Below are positions 24,221 to 35,614 of a stretch of 64,000 nt of DNA, in pieces (the first letter of the stretch is position 1; every line of letters begins with the position of its first letter). The notes beneath the pieces were generated by a model. It had not been told where the DNA came from and did no database searches. It was given only the letters and a program-made list of their open reading frames with translations. A program made the position numbers and the translations under genes. Source of the DNA: Bemisia tabaci (Eukaryota; Arthropoda; Insecta; Hemiptera; Aleyrodidae); contig NC_092794.1 in NCBI RefSeq assembly GCF_918797505.1, positions 79,631,645-79,695,644 on the forward strand, read 5' to 3'.

Positions 24221-26993
24221 AATGAGCCTCTAGATAGGGTAAGAACTGGAGGCTCTGAGCACATGAATCTGCTTCAGAATTTTGCGTAGAATCCAATGGT
24301 GAAAACGGGAATTCATGAAACCAACTAATCAGCGAGATATTTGCGTAAATAGAATGCGCATTTTTGTAAATCCCGCTTGTCTGACATACTAATGACGTCA
24401 CATTCGCAGCGCTTCTGGCGGCGGCCGACTGAGCATCGGCCATCGAAACCGTCCAACGCTCCAAAGGCCGGGATCGTAAACAAACGAAAATTGATAACAG
24501 GAAGGACGCAAACAACTCGAAATCTTTTAATTTTCATTAATTACAGTCCATGTTCGACTTTAAGAAAGCATTTGGCACAGAGACAAGTAGAGACGGTGCA
24601 TGCCTCATTCTGCCGTGATAGCAAAAAGAGCCTTAAGTGCAAAAATGAAGTTTTGAGAAAACGGGCTCAGAAGCTTCTGACAAGATCATTTTCATGAAAG
24701 AAGCCTCCGTTCTTTGTCGAATTGCCACTAATCGTCCGGAAGACTCCTAGAAATCGTATGGATGATTAAAAATCGACTGATTCTATTTCCATTACATAAA
24801 AAGGGTATTTTTTATTTTCATGCTAGGTTATAGTTAGGCAAGACAGCCGTAAGTGCTATCTTCTGCAAGCTTTCGTGGTTGCGTTTAGGACGCACAACAA
24901 ACACATTTTCAGGTTAGAAATTGGCAGAAGAGGGCGGCACTTTACTGGAAAGCACTGTTTTCATTGGCTCTCATGCATCTACGGCTGTCTTGATAAAAAA
25001 ACTGTGTCATTTTTTGTGCAGTTACGGCTTTTACAAACGTCTCGTTTTCATTAAAATAGGATGAATTTTGCTGTTTTAGCTGTCTCAGTAATTTCATCTA
25101 AAAGAGTTAAGACGAATTTTGAAGAAAACTCGATTTCGAAAATTTTGCACTTACGGCTCTCTTCGCAATCACGGCAGCATTTCCCGGTTGAGGAAAATTA
25201 TAATCTCGGGGATTCAACGGAACAACAGTCATCACTTCCCCGAATTTGCCTGTGTGGAATGGTGAACTTCGGGTGTTGGTTTGTTTACGCTGGTTGGGTT
25301 AAGTTGGAAATGTGAAATGTCTCACTCGTAATCCGATTATTATCCACAACATTTTTTTTTTATTTATTTTTTTATTTATAATTCGTGTACATAAATGCCA
25401 CACGTTTGAAATTTAAAATAAATTTTGTTTTTATGAGCTCTGAAACTAATATTTCTAGAAATCATTACTATTGGGTATCGTTTGTGAATTGCTTGAGTGT
25501 GAAATGAGTTTCATTTATATCGAGCATCAAGCTTCGCAGCACCAGGCCAGGACCCAGAAATAGGAGATGAACTGTGGTGGCTACAAAAGAATAAATGATT
25601 ATTCGACATTTCTAATTTTAAAAAATAAAATTATAATATGAGAAATTAAAGTAGTAGAGTTCATGATGTGAGTGACTGCACAGCATAGTCGGTCAAATTA
25701 TCCAGGACGTCACCATGCTTTTCCAGAACTCTTGTTGTTTATAAGATTAATGGGCTCCATTAATTAATGAGTAACATAGTTGTTGTGGAAAAGCACGTCG
25801 ATAGTCCTTCGAAACATCGAATGAGGATTCGCATTCGCTTCAAGGTCTGTCAACTCTGTTTCAAAATTATGCCGCCCGGCACTCCATCTGCAGGATCCTT
25901 TACCCTCCTGCATGAGGGACAGTTTCTTCATCAACTTATTCATTCAGAGATCTCAGAGCTAACATCATAAATAAATCATAAATCAGAAATCAATATATTC
26001 TTGAGGCACTCATGTAAATTTTCTCATTTTTGCATTAAAAGTTACTTGAAAAATGGCTTATACTTGTGACAAGCGCAGAGGGATCTTGATGATGACTCTG
26101 ACTTCTATTGAAATACCGACGGGCATCAGGAAAATTACTGGTTCTTAGTAATTACTGTGTAATGTGTCAAGCTTTATTAAATTTTATCTACCTATATTTA
26201 TTGACACCATGATTCTAATCTGGAAAGAATTCAGAGAGTTATTTGGGGAAGGGTAAACTCCTCCCGATACATCATATATGGAAGGAGATTGACTTGTAGC
26301 AAACTCAAGAATAGATAATGGTGTGATTAGGAAGAAAGGGTTGCTGAGCCTTAAGGGCACTCAAGAGAACCTAGAGACTTGGTGCTGAAAAATTTTCCCA
26401 ACAATAATTGGAAAGTAAATTAACTTGCTCATAATTATTGGACGTCAACTTCAGCCAGGATCTATTTAATGAATTTCTCCTCTCATTACTGAGATTTTGA
26501 ATGAAATTAAGCCTCTTTTGAAGAAGGACATAAATGGGCAAATTTTTTGGGGCATAAAGTAATGAAGATACTGTAATGAAAGAGGAGAATTGCATGAAAT
26601 TAAAGAATTGAGAACGTACCGGAAGTGTCACGCCCACGCATGACCCAGTATTCAAAGCCCGATTTTGAACTGATGATGTTGCATAATGAATTGAAGCTTT
26701 GTGTGAGCCTTTAAATTTTTCTATGGAATTAAACCAGGACAGTAATTGGAGGGTTCTCACATTCAAGTTTTGCAATAGAACAGTCTGGTGTGCATGCTGC
26801 CTTTGACCTGATCATCCTGTCACAAATCCTACATTGATTTCAGATGTACTCACCTTAAATGATGACGTTGGCTGCGAGTTCTCTGAATGAATAATTTGAT
26901 GAAGAAACTGTCCCTCAGGAGGGTAAAGGATCCTGCAGATGGAGTGCCGGGCATAACTTGAAACAGAGTTGACAGACCTTGAAGCGATCCAAG

Positions 26994-28634
26994 ATGGCGG
27001 CGGCCGCGGTAACCTCGCGCATTTCGACCTCCCCGTTAAATCAGTTAATACGATCAGTAAATACCAACAAAATCAATCATTCGACAAAAAAATCGAAGAA
27101 TAGTGCTCAAGTTAGTCCAGTAGTGAATAAAAATGACTGTCCGAAGTGTAATCTACGCGTAACAAGGGCAAGAACCTCCGCGGGACCTGGCTGTACTCGA
27201 TGTGGCCAGTGGTTCCATTTTAAGTGTATCGGGATTAAACCAAACAGTGCGGAAGCAAATAACAAAATCTGGGTCTGCCCCAAGTGCAGTGCCAAAGAAA
27301 GTTCAGCAGAAAACTCTCCAGTCAGGAATCCACCTCGAAAATCTAAGGTAATTTCTCATACGGAATTTGAGGTTATGTCCAATACATCAAGTGATAAGGA
27401 GAACCATTGTAAATGCTGCGATAAGTGCAAAGGGAGAATTAACTTTCTGACCACTAGAGTAAACTGCCTTGAACAAGCTCTCAAGGAACTTAGCTCCTTA
27501 GTTAATACTGTGCAGTGTAAGATGGACTCCAAAGCTAACAAAGTTTCGTGCGTTGCGACAACTACTTTTGCTGCCGCACTTGACAAAGCCAGGGCATCTA
27601 CTCTCAACGGTTGTGAAATCGCGCTAGAACCGAAAAACGTAGCTGTAACCAGTGAACGACCCAGCTCTGAGGACTCATCCAAATCTAAATCCTCCTCAGC
27701 AACACGGTCATCCGTCACTGCTGGAATCTCCCACCAAAAAGTTAGTAACTGTGCCAGCTCAAACAAGGTGAGTACACAAGGCTCAAACTTATCTAAGAAC
27801 AGCGCTCGAATATCCAGTATAAACTATCCCAGTTCGTCTGGCAGGTCTTTGACAAACGACAGTGCAACCTCTAGCCCTACCTTGAAACCGGCTCAAACTA
27901 GAAATGATCCATTGCCATCGACATCAAACGCACGTCCCAGAGCAGAGATGGACAACCCCGTTGCCAGCCTTTCAACTAGAAGGAGCCCCCCTCCATCATC
28001 AGCATCCAGTCAAGGTGAAACCAGGAACATTTCACCACAGACCTATTCCAGTCAGTGTTCAATCTCTAACATCGAAAGGAATGAACATTTGGGTAATGCA
28101 CCAAAGAACGTACGGAATCTTCATCTGGACCTTTTCGCGGACAATCACGGACGGGGAATAGGAAGCTTAGTTAAGGACAGTCTAAATGTCAGCATCACCG
28201 AAGCAATCAAACCCGGCATGACCTTCAATCAGGTTATTATTGATATAGAGAAAAGTAAGTCCAATAATGTTGTAATCTGCGCAGGAGCGAATGACATTTT
28301 CAGAAACAGGGCAATGTATTTTGTGAGATCGCTCTTAGAACTCCTAGCAAGCTCAGAAAAGATAGTGTACCTAGTGAATATTCCAAGGAGATTTGACTTG
28401 GCGAGTGATCACTGGGTCAACTCTCTAATTTTTGACACTAACAAAACTCTATATGAATTAGGTAAAATCCACAAAAACTTAGTCGTGGTAAGGGCTGACG
28501 ATATCAAATACAAATACTTTTGTACAGATCTATTGCATCTTAATCAAATTGGCAAACAAATAGTAGCTAAACGGTTAATTAAAAGAATAAGTATGTCAAA
28601 CCAATTGGAAGGTGTCTCCATTAATTTAAACTAG
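26994..28634 (+). CDS. LINE ORF1 protein: PHD finger plus SGNH esterase-like domain
   Basis: 546 aa from the ATG at 26994; the frame runs up to a TTG at 26979, which lies in the flanking arm. Residues about 36-90 form a PHD zinc finger: CPKC, then CTRCGQWFHFKC, then WVCPKC. A second Cys cluster (HCKCCDKCKG) and a coiled-coil-like stretch follow. The middle, about residues 190-360, is Ser/Asn/Pro-rich and disordered. The C-terminal 180 residues carry LDLFADNHGRGI and CAGANDIF, the Asp and GxND blocks of an SGNH/GDSL hydrolase fold, ending with DLLHLNQIGK, which supplies the DxxH pair. This is the esterase-type ORF1 known from CR1-group LINEs. The frame is intact and undamaged, unlike ORF2. Confidence 0.85.
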   Translation: MAAAAVTSRISTSPLNQLIRSVNTNKINHSTKKSKNSAQVSPVVNKNDCPKCNLRVTRARTSAGPGCTRCGQWFHFKCIGIKPNSAEANNKIWVCPKCSAKESSAENSPVRNPPRKSKVISHTEFEVMSNTSSDKENHCKCCDKCKGRINFLTTRVNCLEQALKELSSLVNTVQCKMDSKANKVSCVATTTFAAALDKARASTLNGCEIALEPKNVAVTSERPSSEDSSKSKSSSATRSSVTAGISHQKVSNCASSNKVSTQGSNLSKNSARISSINYPSSSGRSLTNDSATSSPTLKPAQTRNDPLPSTSNARPRAEMDNPVASLSTRRSPPPSSASSQGETRNISPQTYSSQCSISNIERNEHLGNAPKNVRNLHLDLFADNHGRGIGSLVKDSLNVSITEAIKPGMTFNQVIIDIEKSKSNNVVICAGANDIFRNRAMYFVRSLLELLASSEKIVYLVNIPRRFDLASDHWVNSLIFDTNKTLYELGKIHKNLVVVRADDIKYKYFCTDLLHLNQIGKQIVAKRLIKRISMSNQLEGVSINLN

Positions 28635-28732
28635 ATCCTACTGACGTAACTGCTCAACTAGTAGTTGATAATAGGGAAACTCAAAACGTAAAACTCTCAG
28701 TACCCGATAATGTTGACGGGTGCAACAACACA

Positions 28733-31700
28733 ATGATTCTACTGAATGTACAAAGTCTTTTCAGCGTATATCAAGAGCTACAAGTATTGTTACATAATGT
28801 TAAACCCGTATATTTCTGTATAACGGAGCACTGGCTTCCCAAAAATTGCAAAATTTTCTTTGAGAATTACACACAGAGCCAGCCTCAAATGGGGGAACCT
28901 ATGGCGGTGTTGCCATTTTTGTAAGAAGTGATATAGCTGAATTTTGTGAGGTAGTTAAAATTGATAATTTCTGCCAAGACAAAATCTTCGAAGCTGTTGC
29001 CATAAAAAATATAGTGGAAAAAATTACCATTCTAACTGTCTACAGATCAGATGGCAATGTACTGAATTTCACCGACAAACTAGACAAAATAATCGCAGGA
29101 ATGTCAGGCAAAATTATTGTAGCTGGCGACTTTAATATTGACTTTTTAACAAACGAATGTAACAATCTAGAATCCTGTCTGTCATCACACAACCTTGTGA
29201 AGCATGTGCATGTACCTACTAGACAAAAAGCTTGTCTAGACAATGTATTAAGTAACGTGGAGTGTATTGAAACTAAGGTAGAAGACGAGGGTAAATACTC
29301 CGATCATAGCATGATTATCTTTAAGTTCAGATCAACGGACGGCAACATGGCCTCCGGAGTCCCTCCAATCAAGAGATCATTTAGTAGAAACAACACCTTA
29401 AAATTTCAATCTCTAGTAAAATCAGTGAGCTGGGCAGAAGTCTTCACCCAGCTCTCAGCAGGCAATGCCTTTAAGATCTTTCACGAAAAATTTTGCAGTT
29501 TGTTTAATCAAGCTTTCCCACTAATAAATAGAAAAGCAGTGAAGCATAGACAAAATGAATGGTATAATGAAGAAATTGATCTAGCTAGAACAGTGAAGCA
29601 TGAGTTGTACAACCAAAGTAAAAATAACTTAGTCAAGAAAAGTGTGTACCTCGACTATTTGCGGGAGTACAAAGCATTGATAGACAGGGCAAAAAGGGAG
29701 CACTTTGGCAAAGTCATTCACAATGCTTCGAATAAAGGAAAGGCATCGTGGAGATTAGTCAACGAAAATTTAGGAAAGGGGAAGCAAGTGAATACTATAA
29801 AAAGTATTGTTGACAAGGGAGTAGAAATAACTGAGGCGACCGGGATTGCAAAAGTGTTTAACAGTCATTTTGTCTCGGCCCCTGTTAATTTAGTTAAGTC
29901 TCTGTATAACTCCAGCGCCGCTATATCATCTCATGTTGATTCCGGAAAGTTACAGAGTAGACATACTTTCAAGTTTACCAATGAGAACGAAGTAGTGAAG
30001 GCAATCAACGATCTGTCTAGCTCAGGTTCCTCTGGGTTTGACGATATTAGCGTCATGACGATAAAGTCAGTGAGTAAGTACGTAGTACCTGTGCTTGTCT
30101 TTATCATAAACCTCATTCTTGCTACAGGGGAGTTCTCAGATATCCTCAAAATAGCAAAAGTCATTCCACTCCATAAGAAAGATGACAAGAAACATGTAAG
30201 CAACTATCGTCCGATCAGTATACTCTCAAACTTCGGCAAAATCATAGAAAAAATAATCTATTGGAGACTCTAGGAATTTCTCACGCTGCATAATCTCATA
30301 AGTAGCTCTCACCATGGGTTTGTCAAAGGGAGATCCACCTGCACAGCTGTAAACAGCATTCTCTGTTACATTTACAGCAATCTCAAAAGAGGAAAATTAA
30401 CACTCTGTGTCTTCGTTGACTTGAGCAAAGCCTTCGACATAGTGAATCATGAGTTACTGCGTGCCTCCCTATACGAGTTAGGGGTAAGTGGGACAGCGCT
30501 AAATTTGTTGGCCTCCTATTTAAAAAATCGAAAACAGTATGTGCAGATGGATGCCCATGGGTCTAAAGTCAACTCAAAGCTTGAGTCGGTAGACATAGGT
30601 GTGCCGCAAGGTAGCTCTCTGGGGCCACTTTTGTTTCTGATCTATGTAAACGCACTCAAAGAGTATTTTAAAGACCTTGAATTTGTTAAAGTAGTTCAAT
30701 ACATAGACGACACAAACATCCTTATCTCTGCGGAGAATACTTCGGAGCTTTATGCGAGACTGCAAATCGTAGAGGATCGGCTAAAGAGCTTCGTGGCTAG
30801 CAAGAGACTGTGCATCAACACGGATAAAACCCAACTGATGTTGTTCAGTAAAAACTTAGCGGTTGACAGTCATGCTCTATCAGAGATGGGCGTACAGCTT
30901 GTCAACTCTGCGAAATTTCTAGGGATTTTCTTAGACAACAAGCTATCATGGTCTGCCCATACTGAAGCACTATGCAAAAAATTAGCAACCACATCTTTTC
31001 AACTTAAAGTTCTTAGAAGTCTAGTTAGCCAGAAAGTTCTTAATAGAGTCCCTTTATACCCAGAGTAACGACAACTCGATTATCAGCTGACTGGCAGCCG
31101 ACCTTGGCTGGCCATGGAGGCCGAAACTAGTGCACCCAAACGAACGATATTGAGGGATAAGGATCAGGAATCCTGCGATGTCTGTCACACAAAAACAACA
31201 ACATCAACAAAGTGATCAATTAAAAAGAAAATGAGATTGGTTTGTGAATAATTTCTTAATCTATTTTCATTTTGGACCTATGGAAATAACAATTTACTCT
31301 TGATAAACCACAATTAGGTAATATTTTCATTATTCTTGTTCACATTCGAGGTACCGCCATCTTGGTGCACTAGTTTCGGCCTCCATGAGGGAGAACCAAT
31401 CAGAATTGGATTTTTTTTTAGGCCACTTTCAGCCCAATATTGGCCCAACCAAAAGTGAGTTGTCGTAACTCTGGGTATAAAGGGACTCTAGTTCTTAAAG
31501 ATGTATACTATGCACATGCATATTCTCACATTTCATCCTGTATAGCCGAATGGGGTAGTTCTAACAAACTGAATGACATTTTCATCTGGCAGAAAAAGAT
31601 CATCAGAAGAATCTCTGGGCTAGGCAGAAACGAGTCCTGCCGATCCAAGTTCAAAGAAATGAATCTACTAACGGTCCCAAGCATCTATATCTATCATGTG

Positions 31701-31958
31701 CTTAAATATGTTTTCCAAAACTTTGACGAATTTAAAACTTTCAACAATGTGCATTCTCATAACACTCGGAACAAGTCCAACATAAAACTTGAAAACGCAG
31801 TAGATCCCCTACTCAGAGAAGGGAGTAGAATGTATAATAAACTTCCCAAGCACATCAGGGAAGGAGATGGGAACAAATTAGTGAAACTAAAAGTGTATTT
31901 AATTAATAATGAATTCTACTCTGTAGACGATTTCTTCGATCACAATGTAACAAATTAA
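28733..31958 (+). pseudogene. LINE ORF2: apurinic-type endonuclease and reverse transcriptase, broken
   Basis: Starts at the ATG at 28733. Endonuclease motifs: ILLNVQSL, ITEHWLP, then after a frameshift near 28890 VAGDFNIDFL and SDHSMIIFKF. RT motifs: NYRPISIL, an in-frame TAG at 30271-30273, then FVDLSKAFDIVNHELL, GVPQGSSLGPLLFLIY, YIDDTNIL (Ile where Ala is usual in the DD box), and KFLGIFLDNKLSW. The 447-bp transposon at 31044-31490 cuts the thumb region. The tail NLLTVPSIYIYHVLKY follows to 31958. Three lesions mean no functional product. Confidence 0.85.
31044..31490. mobile_element. hAT-like MITE, 447 bp, 8-bp duplication
   Basis: TIRs of about 34 bp start TAGAGTCCCTTTATACCC at both ends, with one mismatch. 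The target duplication GTTCTTAA is at 31036-31043 and 31491-31498. An 8-bp duplication with short TIRs points to the hAT superfamily. It inserted into LINE ORF2. The related broken copy is at 21040-21905. Confidence 0.85.
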
Positions 31959-32340
31959 TGCATAGTGATTTAGATGTAATATTGTTAACATAAGATTTAA
32001 GTATCAAATTTATGTTAATGTGACGTGTACGATAACTGCCTGTGTCTATGTACAAAAATTTGCAAAAAATAAAAAATAAATGCAAAAGCGAATGCGAATC
32101 CCCATTCGATGCTTCGAAGGACTATCGACATGCTTTTCCACAATTATGTTCCACATTAATTAATGGAGCCCATTAATCTTATGAACAACAAGAGTTCTGG
32201 AAAAGCATGGTGACGTTCTGGATAATCTGATCAATAGTACTGTGCAGTCGCTCACATCATGAACTCTTGTTAGCCGTCAAAAGAGAAAAATGTATTGTTT
32301 GGTAGCTGCAAGAAAAATACTGAGTTCTCAGACTGCAATA

Positions 32341-33679
32341 CAGGGTGTTCGTAAAGTCCCCTCCCCCCCCCTCTAACTTTTGACCTAATTGAGGTAGAGA
32401 TTTGAAACTTGGAGGGTGTTCCTAGATCAAAGGGAGCTACTTTTTGACCCTCCAAAAATTTGGGGGGGCCCCATTTTGGGGGGGTTACGGACCCTAACTT
32501 TTAATTTTCAAATGAGAAGACCCCCTTTGTGATACCTCGTTCGAAAGAGCATAAAAAAAGAAAATTTTTCGCGCAAACCGGAAGTCATTATCTCAAACCG
32601 TTTCAAAATGGCGGCCGGTCAAAGTTCCAAATGGCCGAAAATTGGCACCTCTGCTATTTGCACATGGATTTGCTTGAAACTCGGTATCTGGGGGTATTTT
32701 GGCACGAGAAAAACGAATTTAACGTTAGATTTTCAAAAAAACCCTAATTTTTCAAAATGGCGACCCGTTTAGGCTCAAAAAGGCCGAAAATTTGACAAAC
32801 TCGATTTTTTTGCCAATGGATTCACCTGAAATTCGGTATCTGGGGGTATTTTGACCCGAGAATAACGAGTTCAACGTTAGATTTTTAAACAAACCCTAAT
32901 TTTTCAAAATGGCCGCCGATTAAAGTTCAAAATGGTCAACAATTGGCAACCTCGACTTTTTGCCGATAGATTCGCTTCAAACTCGGTGTTTGAGGGTATC
33001 TGGGTGGGAAACAAACGAATTCGACGTTATTTCACCGAGTTTCAGGCGAATCTATCGGCAAAAAGTCGAGGTTGCCAATTGTTGACCATTTTGAACTTTA
33101 ATCGGCGGCCATTTTGAAAAATTAGGGTTTGTTTAAAAATCTAACGTTGAATTCGTTATTCTCGGGTCATAATACCCCCAGATACCGAATTTCAGGTGAA
33201 TCCATTGGCAAAAAAATCGAGTTTGTCAAATTTTCGGCCTTTTTGAGCCTAAACGGGTCGCCATTTTGAAAAATTAGGGTTTTTTTGAAAATCTAACGTT
33301 AAATTCGTTTTTCTCGTGCCAAAATACCCCCAGATACCGAGTTTCAAGCAAATCCATGTGCAAATAGCAGAGGTGCCAATTTTCGGCCATTTGGAACTTT
33401 GACCGGCCGCCATTTTGAAACGGTTTGAGATAATGACTTCCGGTTTGCGCGAAAAATTTTCTTTTTTTATGCTCTTTTGAACGAGGTATCACAAAGGGGG
33501 TCTTCTCATTTGAAAATTAAAAGTTAGGGTCCGTAACCCCCCCAAAATGGGGCCCCCCAAAATTTTGGGGGGGTCAAAAAGTAGCTCCCTTTGATCTAGG
33601 GACACCCTCCAAGTTTCAAATCTCTACCTCAATTAGGTCAAAAGTTAGAGGGGGGGGAGGGGACTTTACGAACACCCTG
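32341..33679. mobile_element. 1.34-kb near-perfect hairpin element, CAGGGTGT family
   Basis: TIRs start CAGGGTGTTCGTAAAGTCCC, flanked by TA at 32339-32340 and 33680-33681. The arms pair almost to the centre near 33015. The 72-codon frames at 32529 (+) and 33274 (-) are identical because they lie in the two arms; they are not genes. The arms are cleaner than in the 12516 copy, so it is younger. Confidence 0.88.
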
Positions 33680-34292
33680 TATACACTTTTAAGTACGCTG
33701 AAGCGCAAGGAGGGGGACTTTGTTTCCTTGTGCTACTGATTGCGCAGAGAAGGAACATTGCTGATCCTCAACTGTGAGATGAGGACCTTGCACCTCATCT
33801 CATAGTATGGACTACGAAGTTTTACAATCGCTCAACGCTCAGCCACGGACTAGCAGTCTTTGGAAGAAAAGAAAATCATATTTCACCTGACTTCCGCTCA
33901 GAAGAAACTTGCTGAAGATCGTAGAGGCAAAATTTTAAACTAGGCGCCACGAAATATCCGAAGTTCACCAGTCCAAACAGGCAAATTCGGGGAAGGTGAT
34001 GACTGTTGTTCTGTTGAATCCCCGAGATTATAATTTGCCTCAGCCAATTCCATTGGCTAGATAGGGGCATGCACCGTCTCTACTTGTCTCTGACAAAAAT
34101 GCGCATTCTATTTACGCAAATATCTCGCTTATTAGTTGGTTTCATGAATTCCCGTTTTCACCATTGGATTCTACGCGAAATCCTGAAGCAGACTCATGTG
34201 CTTAGAGCCTCCAGTTCTTACCCTGTCTAGAGGCTCAATGCTTACATTTGTAATTGAAACTTTCCTCATTAAAAACATTGTAGAATCCTTAC

Positions 34293-34529
34293 CTCTGCAT
34301 GACTATCATGGACAAGAGTTCCGGTGGCATTTAGTCTGGATTTACCTATGCATCTGGAGCCAGTGGCTAGGCTAACTACCTTCAAGGTTCCATCTGAATT
34401 TCTCTTGACTATGGCAGCACATGATGTCCATTGACTTCCATCTGTATGAGGTTTGCCAGATTTAGGTAGAGAGCCATACTTTTTGTAGCATACATCAGTA
34501 ATAACCGAGGAAAATCCATTCCATTCCAT
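34293..34529 (-). CDS. ADAT1: ADAT1 coding exon 1 (tRNA-specific adenosine deaminase, N-terminus)
   Basis: ADAT1 deaminates adenosine 37 to inosine in tRNA-Ala of eukaryotes; that role comes from the family. This exon encodes 79 residues. It has the family N-terminal helix ending in CYKKYG, a KSGKP motif, a W-x5-AAIVK strand, the segment GSRCIGKSRL, and ends in DSHAE, the zinc-binding and proton-shuttling HAE motif. The open frame extends 14 codons upstream, but only from a TTG. The ATG at 34529 (ACAAAATGG context) gives the family's usual N-terminus, so I start there. The exon ends GAG|GTAAGG, phase 0, and joins 20849 to restore the HAEV-x-ARR motif typical of the family. Confidence is high for identity and for the donor site; the 5' UTR and promoter were not identified. 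Confidence 0.93.
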
Positions 34530-35614
34530 TTTGTCAGAATCAAACTGTGGCAGTTCAAAACTGCTCAGCAAAAGTAAAGGCGCAAAGTCCTATAAAACAT
34601 GTAAAAATCCCAATAGAGTAAAAAAATATAGGATACGGAGCATTAATTATACATATCGCGAAGGAGTCCCACAAAATCATCATAGTGAAAACTTGGGTAC
34701 AACAAGTAAGCCAATGTAGGGTCAAAAATATTAATTTATAGCTTACGATGGTCAGTGCTTCATACCTAATACATACTGAAACAAACTTACATTCAAAATT
34801 TCAAGGTGCAATTTGTCTCGTGAAGAATCTCCTAGGTAAGTACGTGTTAGAACTTTCGCGGATGCTGGCAACAGCATCAACACGGTTTAAGTGCGTCTTC
34901 ATTGTTTGAAGTGTTTTTAGTGGGTCAATATTTGAAACTATTGAATGACTCTTTCGCCTGGAGATGCATAATGAACCCATATGAAATGAGGAGTAATGAG
35001 CCTCTAGACAGGGTAAGAACTGGAGGCTCTAAGCACATGAATCTGCATCAGAATTTCGCGTGGAATTCAATGGTACAAACGGGAATTCATGAAACCAACT
35101 AATAAGCGAGATATTTGCGTAAATAGACTGCGCATTTTTGTAAATCCCGCTCGCCTAATATACGAATGACGTCACATTTGTAGCCAATAGGATTGTCGCA
35201 GCGCTGCGCAGCGCCGACTGAGCATCGGCCATCGAAAACGTCCAACGCTCCCAACGCCGGGATCGTAAACAAACGAAAATTGATAACAGGAAGGAGTCGA
35301 CTGTTCAGCAGAGATTCCTTCCTTGAGCTCGGAAGGCAGGGATGACAAAAATCCTGCCGAATTTCCATCGCAAACTGTCTGGTGCGCAATCGGGAGCATC
35401 GATGTTTCCTTTCTGCAGACTCACTGCACTCCCCACGCGCCGCAGGATTTTTGTCAACCCTCGCCTTTCGGGCCAAGCAGGAATCTTTTAAATTCAAACC
35501 AAATTAAACGCTCTTTTTTTTTAAAGGAAAATCTGCATGATTTCTCTTCTATTATCTATATGATTAGGAATTTTAAGTAATAAAGACCATAAGGAATACC
35601 AAAAATTTAAATAA

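Larger units (their letters stand above)
26988..32085 (+). mobile_element. CR1-like non-LTR retrotransposon (LINE), 5.1 kb
   Basis: Starts just upstream of ORF1 and ends in an A-rich AATAAAAAATAAA tail. A short duplication AAGCGA flanks it (26982-26987 and 32086-32091), within the foldback arm. It encodes ORF1 (PHD plus esterase) and ORF2 (endonuclease plus RT). ORF2 has a frameshift, one stop and a 447-bp DNA-transposon insertion, so the copy is dead. It appears full-length, because ORF1 starts at its 5' edge. Confidence 0.88.
25656..32266. mobile_element. foldback element with 285-bp arms, split by a LINE
   Basis: The left arm is 25656-25942. The right arm is 26886-26987 plus 32086-32266, interrupted by the LINE. 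Shared blocks include AGAGTTCATGATGTGAG, AATGGGCTCCATTAATTAAT, TTCGAAACATCGAATG, and TCTGCAGGATCCTTTACCCT. Removing the LINE leaves a foldback of about 1.5 kb with a 0.94-kb loop. The loop (25943-26885) holds no recognised gene. Confidence 0.8.
24221..34238. repeat. inverted TIR pair enclosing about 10 kb
   Basis: The left end AATGAGCCTCTAGA at 24221 and the right end TCTAGAGGCTCAAT at 34238 start inverted arms. The arms also share GCGAGATATTTGCGTAAATAGA and the block GGGGATTCAACGGAACAACA (25208; reversed near 34010). The right arm is shorter because of deletions. The same termini occur in the 34998-39299 element. Enclosed are the foldback element with the LINE and the hairpin at 32341. Whether this was one element or two independent copies is unproven. 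Confidence 0.5.

Noticed and set aside
27356..27766. Minus-strand frames over LINE ORF1 and ORF2
   Set aside because: Antisense shadows of the LINE coding frames.
32529..33492. 72-codon frames (also at 12702 and 13272) shared by two hairpin elements
   Set aside because: They are the arms of CAGGGTGT hairpins read on opposite strands, start without a proper ATG and vary in their ends.
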